A DNA stretch of 64,000 bases from Vulcanimicrobiota bacterium (GTDB lineage: Bacteria; Vulcanimicrobiota; JAJTBE01), in contig JAIORV010000064.1 in assembly GCA_021107945.1 (NCBI GenBank), positions 1 through 64,000 of the forward strand, written 5' to 3'. How positions within the stretch are numbered: the first letter of the stretch is position 1; each line of letters begins with the position of its first letter. Below are positions 1 through 8,190 of this stretch, piece by piece. Under the pieces are notes generated by a model, which saw nothing but the letters and a program-made list of their open reading frames with translations, had not been told where the DNA came from and made no database searches. A program made the position numbers and the translations under genes.

Positions 1-12
1 TGTGAGAGGGAT

Positions 13-39
13 AAGGTCATAGCGAAATACTATGACCTT
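13..39. repeat. Perfect 10-bp inverted repeat (hairpin)
   Basis: AAGGTCATAG at 13-22 pairs perfectly with CTATGACCTT at 30-39 around a 7-nt loop. With one bulge the stem extends into GGG (8-10) and CCC (41-43). No T-run follows on either strand, so it is a poor intrinsic terminator. It may be an operator or the end of a transcript from outside the window. Confidence 0.6.
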
Positions 40-134
40 ACCCTACTCGATTAAAAATATCATGAAAGATTAGGGCAATTGCCACCGATGGTTTTGAAAG
101 TTATGAATGATGTCATAATAAGTTTAGGAGAGTA

Positions 135-1394
135 TTGAATGATCTGGAGAGAATAATATTGGGAAAAATCAATTCCAACAAAGACAAAAATGAGAGTAAA
201 TCCGACGGAAAACAGGGAGCATTTTTTTATTGGGGAATCATAATCGTCTTCGTGTATCTTGTAGTTTCATTTATTGCAATGCAAAGGATTGTCAGGCTTG
301 ATTTTCCGAAAACATATGCAAGGGGTCATCAACACCTGATGTATCCTCCGTCGGGGTCCGGGTATGTTGCGATTATCTGCCTTGTGTTGATGGTTTTGTT
401 TGTAATATTATGCCATTTTCTTATTGTCAGGAGATTATTTAAATGTAAAAGAATTGTGGCAAATATCCTGATCATCATCATCTTTTTTAGCTTTATGGAA
501 TACTTTTTGGGGGAATATATAAAGCTTCACCCTACAAAATACCGCCCACACTCTTATCTTATATGGGAATTAGTCCCAAATCAGGTATATGACAGGCAGA
601 AAATCAGTAAGAAGGGATTGAGATACGAGGAATTTGAAGCTGAAAAAATGCCGGGTGAATTCAGATTTCTTGTAATTGGCGATTCAAGCGCATTCGGTTG
701 TGGAATCCCCGACGAAAAGCGATTCAGTGATATACTCCAGGATAAATTACAGGAGAGATATCCCGGAAAGAAGATAAGGGTAATAAACGCCGCCCTGGAA
801 GGTTACTCAATTTATCAGGGTAGAACTTCGTATGACCTGAGGTTAAAAAAATACTCACCCGATTACCTTATTATCGGTTTCAATAACGATTCCAGTCCTG
901 AAGGGATAAAAGACGAAAGCAGGACACCTCCGAAAAACCTGAGGACTTTATTTAATCTTCTTTATAAATCCAATACTTTCTTATTTATTAAAAAACAAAC
1001 CGCCATCGTAAAAGAAAAATATCTTTCAAAAAGCTTGGAAAAGATGGGCTTTCCCGACGAGACAAAATGGCGTGTTCCGGGGAAGGATATTCGGACTCAT
1101 TATAATCACCTGATTGATGATGTTAAAAAAAGGGGTGGTGGAGTTATAATTCTCTCGATGCCTCTTCCTGAGAATGAATATAACTCGCAGTTTCCCGTTC
1201 TTCGCTACAGGGAGATAATCAGGGAGATTGCAAAAAATACCGACTCAATATTTATTGATTTTTATGGGGAATGGAGGGCCGGTCCAGATAATGACAGTTT
1301 CTTTTTTGATAATATGCATCCGAATATTAAAGGGCATAAAAGAATTGTAGAGGAAATTTACCGGGAGATAGTCGAAAGAGACATTGTGAAGTAA
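135..1394 (+). CDS. Membrane-anchored SGNH/GDSL-type hydrolase
   Basis: Probable SGNH-superfamily esterase or O-acyl hydrolase, 419 aa. Three hydrophobic segments (about residues 32-50, 77-98 and 107-126) anchor the N-terminus. The hydrolase domain follows: block I is IGDSSAFG with nucleophile Ser184, and block V is DNMHP with the Asp392/His395 pair. The substrate cannot be read from sequence; in this superfamily TM-anchored members often act on envelope carbohydrate acetyl groups. The start is TTG at 135, after AGGAG at 126-130. The ATG at 139 is out of frame and runs into a stop at once. It stands alone before the next plus-strand gene. Confidence 0.8.
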   Translation: MNDLERIILGKINSNKDKNESKSDGKQGAFFYWGIIIVFVYLVVSFIAMQRIVRLDFPKTYARGHQHLMYPPSGSGYVAIICLVLMVLFVILCHFLIVRRLFKCKRIVANILIIIIFFSFMEYFLGEYIKLHPTKYRPHSYLIWELVPNQVYDRQKISKKGLRYEEFEAEKMPGEFRFLVIGDSSAFGCGIPDEKRFSDILQDKLQERYPGKKIRVINAALEGYSIYQGRTSYDLRLKKYSPDYLIIGFNNDSSPEGIKDESRTPPKNLRTLFNLLYKSNTFLFIKKQTAIVKEKYLSKSLEKMGFPDETKWRVPGKDIRTHYNHLIDDVKKRGGGVIILSMPLPENEYNSQFPVLRYREIIREIAKNTDSIFIDFYGEWRAGPDNDSFFFDNMHPNIKGHKRIVEEIYREIVERDIVK

Positions 1395-1694
1395 AATTTT
1401 AGAATTATTTGCTATAATCTTTACTGTAAGTATTATGTCGTGATATAATTTTAGAGAGGCAAATTAAATAAATTCCGATCAACATGAATGAAGAGGTAAT
1501 TTTTAGATTACGAAGAAATTATCATAGGAATTTATATCAGTCCCCTCACTACAGAGAGGCTTCCAGCTTCGATATTCGTGGCTACAAGGGGGAGAGCCTG
1601 GATACTAACCATTATAGAAGTGATTTCTATAACATCAGGACGGGTGTCAGCCATGTAGAGCTTCAGGGGAATCGCTTTTACAGGAGGTTCAGTT

Positions 1695-2123
1695 ATGGGT
1701 CATATAGATCCAATGAATGTTCAGGGATTTCAGCCGCCGGTAACAGCGGAGGTGGCGGCCGAGGCTAAGAAAAAGTTAAAAGAAACGGAACTTGAATCCG
1801 ATGAGAAAGCAGTAGAGGGCGGGGATGTTTTTGTTCCAAGCGAACTTACAAAAAGCCTCCCGGAGAAAAAGAAAGAAGCATTTATGGAAGAGGCAAAAGC
1901 CGAGATCGCCAAGCTTGATCCTGAATCGGAGACATTTGTTGATGATGCCACTCAGAAGCTTGTAAATTCCGCTCTTAAGAACGAATATGGAAAAAGGATG
2001 ATAAGGAAAAAAGAATACAACCAGATGAAGGCGGTTCTGACGAAACATATATTAAGAGATCCCCGTTATCGAAGCATTATCGAAGATTTCCTGGGTAAGA
2101 TCCTGGAGTCAGAATGGCAATAG
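1695..2123 (+). CDS. Small charged protein of unknown function
   Basis: 142 aa, Lys/Glu-rich and without signal peptide or TM segment, so probably cytoplasmic. I do not recognise a family. The start is fixed by a strong AGGAGG at 1682-1687, 7 nt before ATG 1695. The body is predicted helical (about residues 18-140), ending in a basic segment around KRMIRKKEYNQ and a C-terminal helix. The last 47 bp overlap convergently with the 3' end of the M16-like gene on the other strand, so the two transcripts are antisense there. Coding is supported by codon texture and the SD site. Confidence 0.7.
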   Translation: MGHIDPMNVQGFQPPVTAEVAAEAKKKLKETELESDEKAVEGGDVFVPSELTKSLPEKKKEAFMEEAKAEIAKLDPESETFVDDATQKLVNSALKNEYGKRMIRKKEYNQMKAVLTKHILRDPRYRSIIEDFLGKILESEWQ

Positions 2124-3351
2124 CATAACTTTGAGGTTTCAGGTATTTCTCCGCTGCTCTTTTCACTTTTTGTCTTGTGATGAGTTTTATTCTTTCGGGA
2201 TATTTATCAATAAAGTCATACCCATTATTCATAATCTCATGGTATGCCAACTGTGACGCGACCGATGAATTACTTTGCAGGCGTATGTCAAAAAGTCCCA
2301 GATGATATCTTTTCGCCCTTACAAGTTCATCATATGAAACAAGGCGGGTTCTCAGCCTGTCAATTTCTTCCAGGAGAGACATTCTTGCTCTTTCCTTTTG
2401 GTCATAACCTGTAAGGATATATGCCCTGAAAATCCCTGCGTTTTTGTAGCTTGAAAATATCGAGTTAACAGAGTATGCAAGTGCTTGCTTGTCTCTTAAC
2501 TCGACAAAAAGACGGGATCCCATGCCGGACAGCACATGATTTAGAACCGAAAATGTATAGTAATCCTCAGAAACAACCGACGGCGCCTGGAAGCCAATAC
2601 AGAGGGCGACCTGACGTTTCTCGGTTTGCTCAATTCCTTCCCTGACGTTCTTTATTGGATTTTCGATATCGCCTGGATCCAAAAGACTGCTACTACTATT
2701 AAATCCGTTGAAGTACCGGCTCAGTACTGAAAGGGCATAATCCATCTGGATATCTCCGACAATTGACACTACCATATTGGCCGGGAAATAAACATCCTGA
2801 TAATACTTCAAAACATCTTCCCGGGTAAATTTTTTCACCGATTCTTCCGTCCCTTTTCTCGGCATGGAGTATGGGTGCCCCTCGAATACAAGGCCTTCAC
2901 ATTTCTGCAGGCAATATGGAAGAATATCATCCTTTTCCTTGTGGATTCCTTCTATAAGGTTTTTCTTTTCTTTTTCAAGTTCCTCTTCCGGAAATTTGGG
3001 ATTCAGAATCACCTGACTGAAAAGTTCCATAGCCCGATCAAAATGGCGTGACAATGTCATCATTGTGATTCCGGCCGTGTCCTTGCCAAAGAATGGGTTT
3101 ATTCGAATGCCATACTTTTCCAATTGTTCATAAAGTGATAAAGTGCTATATTCTCCGGCGCCCCTTGTCATAAGCCTCTGAGTGAGGCAGGAGATTCCGT
3201 TTGTCTTTTCGTTTTCTATCCCCTTACCGCCTTTGAAATATACAGTGATGGATATTGTGGGAACGGAATGATTTTCCCTTAGAAGGAGTGTAATGCCGTT
3301 TGGAAGTTCCTCCTTTTTTGTAGGAAAAATGGTCCTGGGTTTCTTGTTCAT
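2077..3351 (-). CDS. M16-family peptidase-like protein, inactive subunit
   Basis: 424 aa, with the two-lobed fold of M16B (insulinase/processing-peptidase type) proteins. The zinc motif HxxEH is missing: the equivalent N-terminal position reads ISCLTQRLMTRG. It is therefore probably the non-catalytic partner of the adjacent M16 gene, as in the known pairs of one zinc-bearing and one structural subunit. The C-terminal lobe keeps family features (GMGSRLFVELRDK, LAYSV). AAGGTGA precedes the ATG. The gene lies 99 bp downstream of the active subunit in the same direction, so an operon is likely. No signal peptide is seen. Confidence 0.88.
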   Translation of the reverse strand: MNKKPRTIFPTKKEELPNGITLLLRENHSVPTISITVYFKGGKGIENEKTNGISCLTQRLMTRGAGEYSTLSLYEQLEKYGIRINPFFGKDTAGITMMTLSRHFDRAMELFSQVILNPKFPEEELEKEKKNLIEGIHKEKDDILPYCLQKCEGLVFEGHPYSMPRKGTEESVKKFTREDVLKYYQDVYFPANMVVSIVGDIQMDYALSVLSRYFNGFNSSSSLLDPGDIENPIKNVREGIEQTEKRQVALCIGFQAPSVVSEDYYTFSVLNHVLSGMGSRLFVELRDKQALAYSVNSIFSSYKNAGIFRAYILTGYDQKERARMSLLEEIDRLRTRLVSYDELVRAKRYHLGLFDIRLQSNSSVASQLAYHEIMNNGYDFIDKYPERIKLITRQKVKRAAEKYLKPQSYAIAILTPGSYPGNLR

Positions 3352-3450
3352 ATTCTTTTTTCACCTTTATGCAAATAAATTTATTTAAGAAAGTAAATAT
3401 TAAATAGCTTTGAATCTGATGATTGACTTCGAATAAAATCTGAAATCCTA

Positions 3451-4752
3451 TTACTTTTTAGGTTTGTATATGCCAATCGTCATATTATCAGTTTTTAGAT
3501 ATTTACGAGCAACTTTCAGGGTGTCATTGGCATCTGTCATCATAAGCCTGGGAATAAATTTTTGGGCAAGCATATAATCTCCCATTGCCTCCGCGCTACC
3601 GATTTTTCGTCCCTGACCCTCAACGGTTTCCTGTCCATAGATGTAGGAGGATTCGTTCAGACTTTTTGCCCTTATGAATTCCTCTTCTGTGAAGCCCTCG
3701 TCGGCCAGTTTTGTTACAACTTCAATTATTGCTTTTTCCGCGTCTTCAATGTTTTCCGGGGAAAGCTCCGCATCAACAAACAAGATGCCGGGGTCTTTTT
3801 GGATATATGTATTTGCTGATATGGAGTTGACAAGCTTCCTTTCCTCCCTCAGCTCCCGATAAAGGCGTGATGACTTTCCCTGCCCCAGGATGGAAGCTAA
3901 AATATCACAGGCATATATCTCCTTGCTGAAAATAGATGGAATATGAATTGCAAATTGCATGTGTCCTGTAAATATATCACCTTCCATTTCAAAACGTTCC
4001 ATTGTTTTCTGTGGAGGCTCTTTGGGAGATGAATTTCTTGTAATTGCACCCTCCTTGAGTTTTCGATAAGTCCTTTCGGCTCTTCGAATCATGTCCATAG
4101 TCTCGATGTTACCGACTGCCAGGATGAAACAATTATTTGGTTTGTAAAAGGAGTGGTAGTATTGTTTGAGATCCTCTGTCGTAGTCTCTTCAACAACTTC
4201 CTTATAACCGATTATCGGCCTTCCATATCTATGTTTTGTGAAAGCATGTGACATTAATTTATCGCCAAGATAATCTGCAGGACGATCCCGGTACATTTTG
4301 ATTTCTTCGAGGATAACCTTTCGCTCTTTATCCACTTCTTTTTGGTCGAATTGTGGGTTAAAAGCGGCGTCAAACTGTATTTCCAGGGCTTTGTGAAAAT
4401 GTTTTCCCGGTAAAACTATCCAGTAGGATGTGCAGTCAAATGAGGTAAATCCATTAAGATAACCTCCGAGGGAATGAATTTCCTGGGCAACTTGTCCCAC
4501 ATTCCGCTTTTTTGTGTTTTTAAATAACATATGCTCCACGAAATGCGACAATCCCGCCTTTTCATCAGTTTCATCCGTAGATCCGACTTTTACCCATAAG
4601 GATAAAAAAACCACATTTGATGGATAAACTTCCTTTGTCAGAACAACCAGTCCGTTATCAAGAACATATCTATTAATGTCTGAGGCGAGAACAGCAAAAG
4701 GTGGCTGGAGAGCCTGTTTGTCAAGTGCGCCCTTGGGATAATGATTTATCAT
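3451..4752 (-). CDS. M16B zinc metallopeptidase, catalytic subunit
   Basis: 433 aa insulinase-type peptidase. The inverted zinc motif is intact: His70-Phe-Val-Glu73-His74, with the third ligand at Glu150 (ERKVILEEI), 76 residues after the second His as the family requires. The C-terminal lobe has the SSRLYRELREERKLV segment typical of M16B. Such enzymes cleave oligopeptides inside a clamshell chamber made with a paralogous inactive subunit, here encoded directly downstream. AAGGTGAG precedes the ATG. No clear signal peptide is present, so a cytoplasmic location is more likely than a periplasmic one. Confidence 0.92.
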   Translation of the reverse strand: MINHYPKGALDKQALQPPFAVLASDINRYVLDNGLVVLTKEVYPSNVVFLSLWVKVGSTDETDEKAGLSHFVEHMLFKNTKKRNVGQVAQEIHSLGGYLNGFTSFDCTSYWIVLPGKHFHKALEIQFDAAFNPQFDQKEVDKERKVILEEIKMYRDRPADYLGDKLMSHAFTKHRYGRPIIGYKEVVEETTTEDLKQYYHSFYKPNNCFILAVGNIETMDMIRRAERTYRKLKEGAITRNSSPKEPPQKTMERFEMEGDIFTGHMQFAIHIPSIFSKEIYACDILASILGQGKSSRLYRELREERKLVNSISANTYIQKDPGILFVDAELSPENIEDAEKAIIEVVTKLADEGFTEEEFIRAKSLNESSYIYGQETVEGQGRKIGSAEAMGDYMLAQKFIPRLMMTDANDTLKVARKYLKTDNMTIGIYKPKK

Positions 4753-5032
4753 AAACTCACCTTTCTCAAGATCAAAAAATTATAACTTACTATGCAAGTG
4801 AATAATAAAAACCCTTAATCTGTGCAATAGTATTTAATTTCCGAATTTCAAAATTATTATAACATCTAATAGGATATAAAATGAAAAACTAGAATATCAT
4901 CTTCCGATATATTCTGTGCAAATCTGATATTTCCTTTGTTTGGGAATCCTTGTATTGACAGTCTTTTCTCTTTGAAGGAGTTCCTGATCAATGATGGAAG
5001 AAAATTGAATAAATAAAATCGAGGTGGCCGAA
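4753..5032. other. Divergent intergenic region
   Basis: AT-rich spacer between the divergent M16 operon and the secreted-protein gene. It should hold promoters in both directions. I see no clear hairpin, tandem repeat or confident -35/-10 pair. Confidence 0.4.
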
Positions 5033-5104
5033 ATGAATAAGCTGTTTTTAGAAAATGGCAAAAACGAGCTTTTAACTAAAACTCCCGTAATAGAAAGGTT
5101 TTGA
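5033..5104 (+). CDS. Possible 23-aa leader ORF
   Basis: A short ATG ORF (MNKLFLENGKNELLTK...) has a good GAGGTGG SD 5 nt upstream and ends 9 nt before the ATG of the next gene, which has no SD of its own. It could be a leader that delivers ribosomes to the downstream start. Chance occurrence is also possible; the only support is the SD and the spacing. Confidence 0.3.
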   Translation: MNKLFLENGKNELLTKTPVIERF

Positions 5105-5113
5105 GTAAAAATA

Positions 5114-5698
5114 ATGGATAATACTTCTGGAAAACAGCTTAATAGGTATGTTTTAATTCTTGCCATATTCCTGCTATTTTATTTGCCCGGTGTTTCTCAT
5201 GCCCAGCAGATTGAAAAGGACACATTATGGTCATCTTCCTCGCAGATGACTTATTTAATGAGCAGGAAATATGGTGTTGAGAAGAATGTTGTCACGATCC
5301 TGGGGAAAATGCTGGAGAACGATGATGATGTATCGGTCTGTCTTTATTTATATACAAAATCAAGTATCCATCCACAGGATATTATGGGATTGAAGCGCAA
5401 GGGAATGGCCTGGAAGCAAATTATGAAATCGCTCAAATTTGACGCTGACAAATTATTTACTGAAGCTGGGATTTACGAGATATTTGGTGTGCCACAGAAG
5501 TTCAAGCATTCATATGGCGAATTGAAAAAATGGCAGAAAGATCCGTCGCATGAAATGAATCTGACCGATGATGATGTCAGGGATCTTGTTCAATTGGGGT
5601 TTCTCGTGAGGAATTCTGGAATTCCCCCCATAAATATAATGCGGGAAAGAAATGCGGGAGCATCCTGGACTAATATGATATTAAACAGGGTGAAGTAA
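5114..5698 (+). CDS. Exported protein of unknown function
   Basis: 194 aa with a clear signal peptide: basic start, hydrophobic core at residues 13-25 and likely cleavage after SHA (near residue 30). The mature part is helical and charged, with two similar-looking stretches: MGLKRKGMAWKQIMKSL and INIMRERNAGASWTNMIL. Both have the pattern hydrophobic-(K/R)-x-G-x-(A/S)-W-x-x-(I/M), so the protein may contain an internal repeat. I know no family name for this pattern. It acts outside the cytoplasm. The ATG lacks a good SD, and a short ORF ends 9 nt upstream. Confidence 0.75.
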   Translation: MDNTSGKQLNRYVLILAIFLLFYLPGVSHAQQIEKDTLWSSSSQMTYLMSRKYGVEKNVVTILGKMLENDDDVSVCLYLYTKSSIHPQDIMGLKRKGMAWKQIMKSLKFDADKLFTEAGIYEIFGVPQKFKHSYGELKKWQKDPSHEMNLTDDDVRDLVQLGFLVRNSGIPPINIMRERNAGASWTNMILNRVK

Positions 5699-5809
5699 GT
5701 ATAGCTCGCTGCTGAATTCGCAGAGTGTGCCGGGATTTTAATGATGTATAACCCATTCTTTCTAATAACGATCAGTAACCCATGTTGAATCCCGGCATTC
5801 GCCGGTGTT

Positions 5810-6052
5810 TCAGCAGAGCAATTGCCTGAGTCCTGCGCCGGCGCCAAGTTCTTTTTTTGCTTCTTCAACATCGTCCAGGTTAAAGATATAATTTCTTCCA
5901 TTCAATATTCTATTATTATTGCTTGATACTTCTTTCTTTCTGCTTTTTGTTGAAAAGATATCACTTGCCTCTTCCCGTATCGAAAAAGACAATTTGCTAA
6001 TCAGGTTTTTTAGGTATTTATCTATATTTGTTGAGCTTTCCATAATCACCAC
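5810..6052 (-). CDS. Small protein of unknown function
   Basis: 80 aa, starting GTG at 6052 or ATG three codons later; neither has a convincing SD. It lies 30 bp downstream of the 6083-6667 gene in the same direction, so co-transcription is likely. Polar and helical, with Ser/Lys/Asn-rich middle and an odd C-terminus (KKELGAGAGLRQLLC). No domain is recognised. It may be a chance ORF. Confidence 0.45.
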   Translation of the reverse strand: MVIMESSTNIDKYLKNLISKLSFSIREEASDIFSTKSRKKEVSSNNNRILNGRNYIFNLDDVEEAKKELGAGAGLRQLLC

Positions 6053-6082
6053 ATTATTCAGGGCATAAAAGAGGTTATCCTG

Positions 6083-6667
6083 CTAACCTTGATGTTTAAA
6101 AAGTTCCCTGAAATCCCCCACTCCAAATGAAATGATATCGGAAAAAATCCCAACAATATCAGTAAGTGCATCCAGAATAGGATTTTTAAATCCGCCGCCG
6201 GCCGGATTCATTTTAAAAGGCGATGATTCGGCAATTATATTTGAAATCCCCGGTATTGAATGCTTTGCATGATGAGGTTCCACTTCTGGAAGATTTTCGC
6301 AATTCTTTAACAGATTATTCCTCATGTGATAATTAAATTTTTTGGGAACAATCGCTCTGAAATCATTTTTCCCGGTAGGAGTCGGGATAGGTCCGTTGAA
6401 TCTCCTTGCTCTCAATTTCCCACCCAGCGAAAGGTTCTTTGTACAGAGAATTCCTCTTTTAGAAATGCGGGATTTGGTCCTTTTATCGCCACTGGGAACA
6501 AAACTATCTTCTCCATATATTGCACGAAGATTATTTTCTTGAGTTGATGGATCATCCTCATTTCCGACTTTATCAATCTCCCCACGGATATTTTTCACCC
6601 AGTGCAGGCGAGTTAACTGCCATAGATGTCTTTTTGAGAACGACGTATTATGATTGATATTGGACAT
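6083..6667 (-). CDS. Protein of unknown function
   Basis: 194 aa from ATG 6667, which has AAAGGTGG just upstream. A longer reading to 6778 would start in AT-rich promoter-like DNA and was not used. The protein is basic and Asn/Lys-rich in the first two thirds. It ends in a hydrophobic Gly/Ile-rich segment (LTDIVGIFSDIISFGVGDF), which could be a membrane-associated amphipathic helix. There is no signal peptide and I recognise no family. It is divergent from the exonuclease gene across a shared palindromic region. Confidence 0.6.
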   Translation of the reverse strand: MSNINHNTSFSKRHLWQLTRLHWVKNIRGEIDKVGNEDDPSTQENNLRAIYGEDSFVPSGDKRTKSRISKRGILCTKNLSLGGKLRARRFNGPIPTPTGKNDFRAIVPKKFNYHMRNNLLKNCENLPEVEPHHAKHSIPGISNIIAESSPFKMNPAGGGFKNPILDALTDIVGIFSDIISFGVGDFRELFKHQG

Positions 6668-6761
6668 TACTGGCCACCTTTTGATAACATCCCCACATGT
6701 ATTATATCCTAAAAGTATTGTAATTTGGAATAGTGAAAATTTTAACATATGCTTAAATTTG

Positions 6762-6798
6762 TTAACAAAATGTAACATTTATGTTAAAATTTTGTTAA
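6762..6798. promoter_or_regulatory. Long AT-rich palindrome in divergent promoter
   Basis: TTAACAAAATGTAACA at 6762-6777 is mirrored by TGTTAAAATTTTGTTAA at 6782-6798 with one extra base and a TTTA centre. It sits between genes starting at 6667 (minus) and 6831 (plus), where an operator acting on both would be expected. The site and its factor are inferred. Confidence 0.55.
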
Positions 6799-6830
6799 TA
6801 AAGGAGCAGCACATATATTTAGCAAATTGA

Positions 6831-8138
6831 ATGGGCATGGATATAAGAGCAAAACTTGCGCTCCTGAAAAAAGAAGTGGCAAAAGTTGATAAAAGACATG
6901 AAAAGAGAAAGAAGAAAAGAAAGAAGATCGAGATATCTCTTCCGGATTTTATAGAAGAAGAGACACCTTTGGGCGTTGCCTATTATCGGGAAACACCCTG
7001 GATTCTTTCAACTATGCATGGAGATATCAAATTATCCGAGCTCCTTGAGGTTCCACAAGAGATTTTTTCATTTATGGAGCAGGATGATAATCTGCTGAAT
7101 ATGGATTTGAAACATACGCTTTTCCTGGATACAGAAACAACAGGACTGGCGGGTGGGACAGGAACCGTAGCATTTCTCATAGGGGTTGGCTTTATAAGGG
7201 ATGACAGCTTTATTATAAGGCAATATTTCGTCCCCGATTATGCGTATGAGCCTGCAATGCTCTATCATTTGGACAAATTTTCAAGTGACTTTTCCGGAAT
7301 GGTTACATTTAACGGGAAGAGTTACGATATTCCGCTGATAATGACAAGAATGTCGATGAATCGCCTGAAATGGCGACTGAAAGATCCGTTTCATCTGGAT
7401 TTGCTTCATGGAAGCCGTCGGTTATGGAAAAAGACTTATGGATCCTGTGCCCTTACATCGCTTGAATCTACAGTCCTCCGTTTTTACCGGGAAGATGACA
7501 TCCCAGGTTTCCTGATTCCCGATATGTATTTCCAATATTTGAGGAATAAAGATTTCATGCCGATGGAGAAAGTTATGCAACATAATCTTTACGATATTAT
7601 AAGTATGGCCGCCTTGATTATACGGGTATGGAGTCACCTGGAAATGGCTAACGCCGGGCAGGTTTGCGGTCCTGAATTTTACAGTCTTGGACGGATATAT
7701 GAGAAAAAGGGAGAACCGGAAAGAGCGCTTGAATTCTATGAAAAGGCGTTAAGAGAGAGACTGACTCACTCGTTCAACATGGCGGTTAAGCACCGTGTTT
7801 CACTAATCCTGAAAAGAAAAAAGGATTACAACAGGTTAATTCCCATGTGGGAAGAAATGGCTAAAGAGGCGGAGTTGGACATTTATGCCCACATCGAGCT
7901 TGCTAAATATCATGAGCATACATCAAAAGACATCACAAGGGCGATTCAATATATTGAGAATGCATCGGAAATAGTTATCAGGAAACGTACTCTGGTAACT
8001 TCCAAGACATATTACAAGGAAATGGAGCAATTGAATCACCGAAAAAAACGCCTGAAAGGGAAACTGGAAAAGGGAAATATGAAAACAGGAAAAAGTTTTA
8101 TTATTTCTTCGTATCCTTCGTGCCTTCGTGGTGAATAG
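6831..8138 (+). CDS. YprB-type RNase H-like exonuclease with TPR tail
   Basis: 435 aa. The central domain is a DnaQ/RNase H-like 3'-5' exonuclease of the YprB group. Motif I is LFLDTETTGLAGGTG, motif II is VTFNGKSYDIPLI and motif III is HNLYDIISMA; these acidic residues bind the two catalytic metals. A C-terminal stretch from about residue 285 (YSLGRIYEKKGEPERALEFYEKAL) is TPR-like. The first 40 residues are very basic, suggesting nucleic-acid contact. An in-frame stop at 6828 fixes the start at or after ATG 6831; the only AGGAG is about 25 nt away. The last codons (SYPSCLRGE) are read from an intergenic repeat, so the tail was probably acquired by repeat insertion. Confidence 0.87.
   Translation: MGMDIRAKLALLKKEVAKVDKRHEKRKKKRKKIEISLPDFIEEETPLGVAYYRETPWILSTMHGDIKLSELLEVPQEIFSFMEQDDNLLNMDLKHTLFLDTETTGLAGGTGTVAFLIGVGFIRDDSFIIRQYFVPDYAYEPAMLYHLDKFSSDFSGMVTFNGKSYDIPLIMTRMSMNRLKWRLKDPFHLDLLHGSRRLWKKTYGSCALTSLESTVLRFYREDDIPGFLIPDMYFQYLRNKDFMPMEKVMQHNLYDIISMAALIIRVWSHLEMANAGQVCGPEFYSLGRIYEKKGEPERALEFYEKALRERLTHSFNMAVKHRVSLILKRKKDYNRLIPMWEEMAKEAELDIYAHIELAKYHEHTSKDITRAIQYIENASEIVIRKRTLVTSKTYYKEMEQLNHRKKRLKGKLEKGNMKTGKSFIISSYPSCLRGE
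8107..8135 (-). repeat. Repeat fragment inside gene 3' end
   Basis: The iterated CTTCGT(G/A)(T/C)CCTTCGTG-like sequence ending GGTGAAT is a reverse-oriented copy of the ATTCACC-(A/G)C-(A/G)AAG intergenic family seen at 13747, 32443, 34612 and elsewhere. Here it supplies the last codons and stop of the exonuclease. Confidence 0.55.
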
Positions 8139-8190
8139 ATACTAAAATTATTAAACTGATAAATCAAATTAATTCTATAGAAAGCTTTAA

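Noticed and set aside
1484-1768. 94-aa ORF upstream of and overlapping the 142-aa gene
   Set aside because: No SD, Tyr/Arg-rich odd composition, and it overlaps by 74 bp a gene with a strong AGGAGG start.
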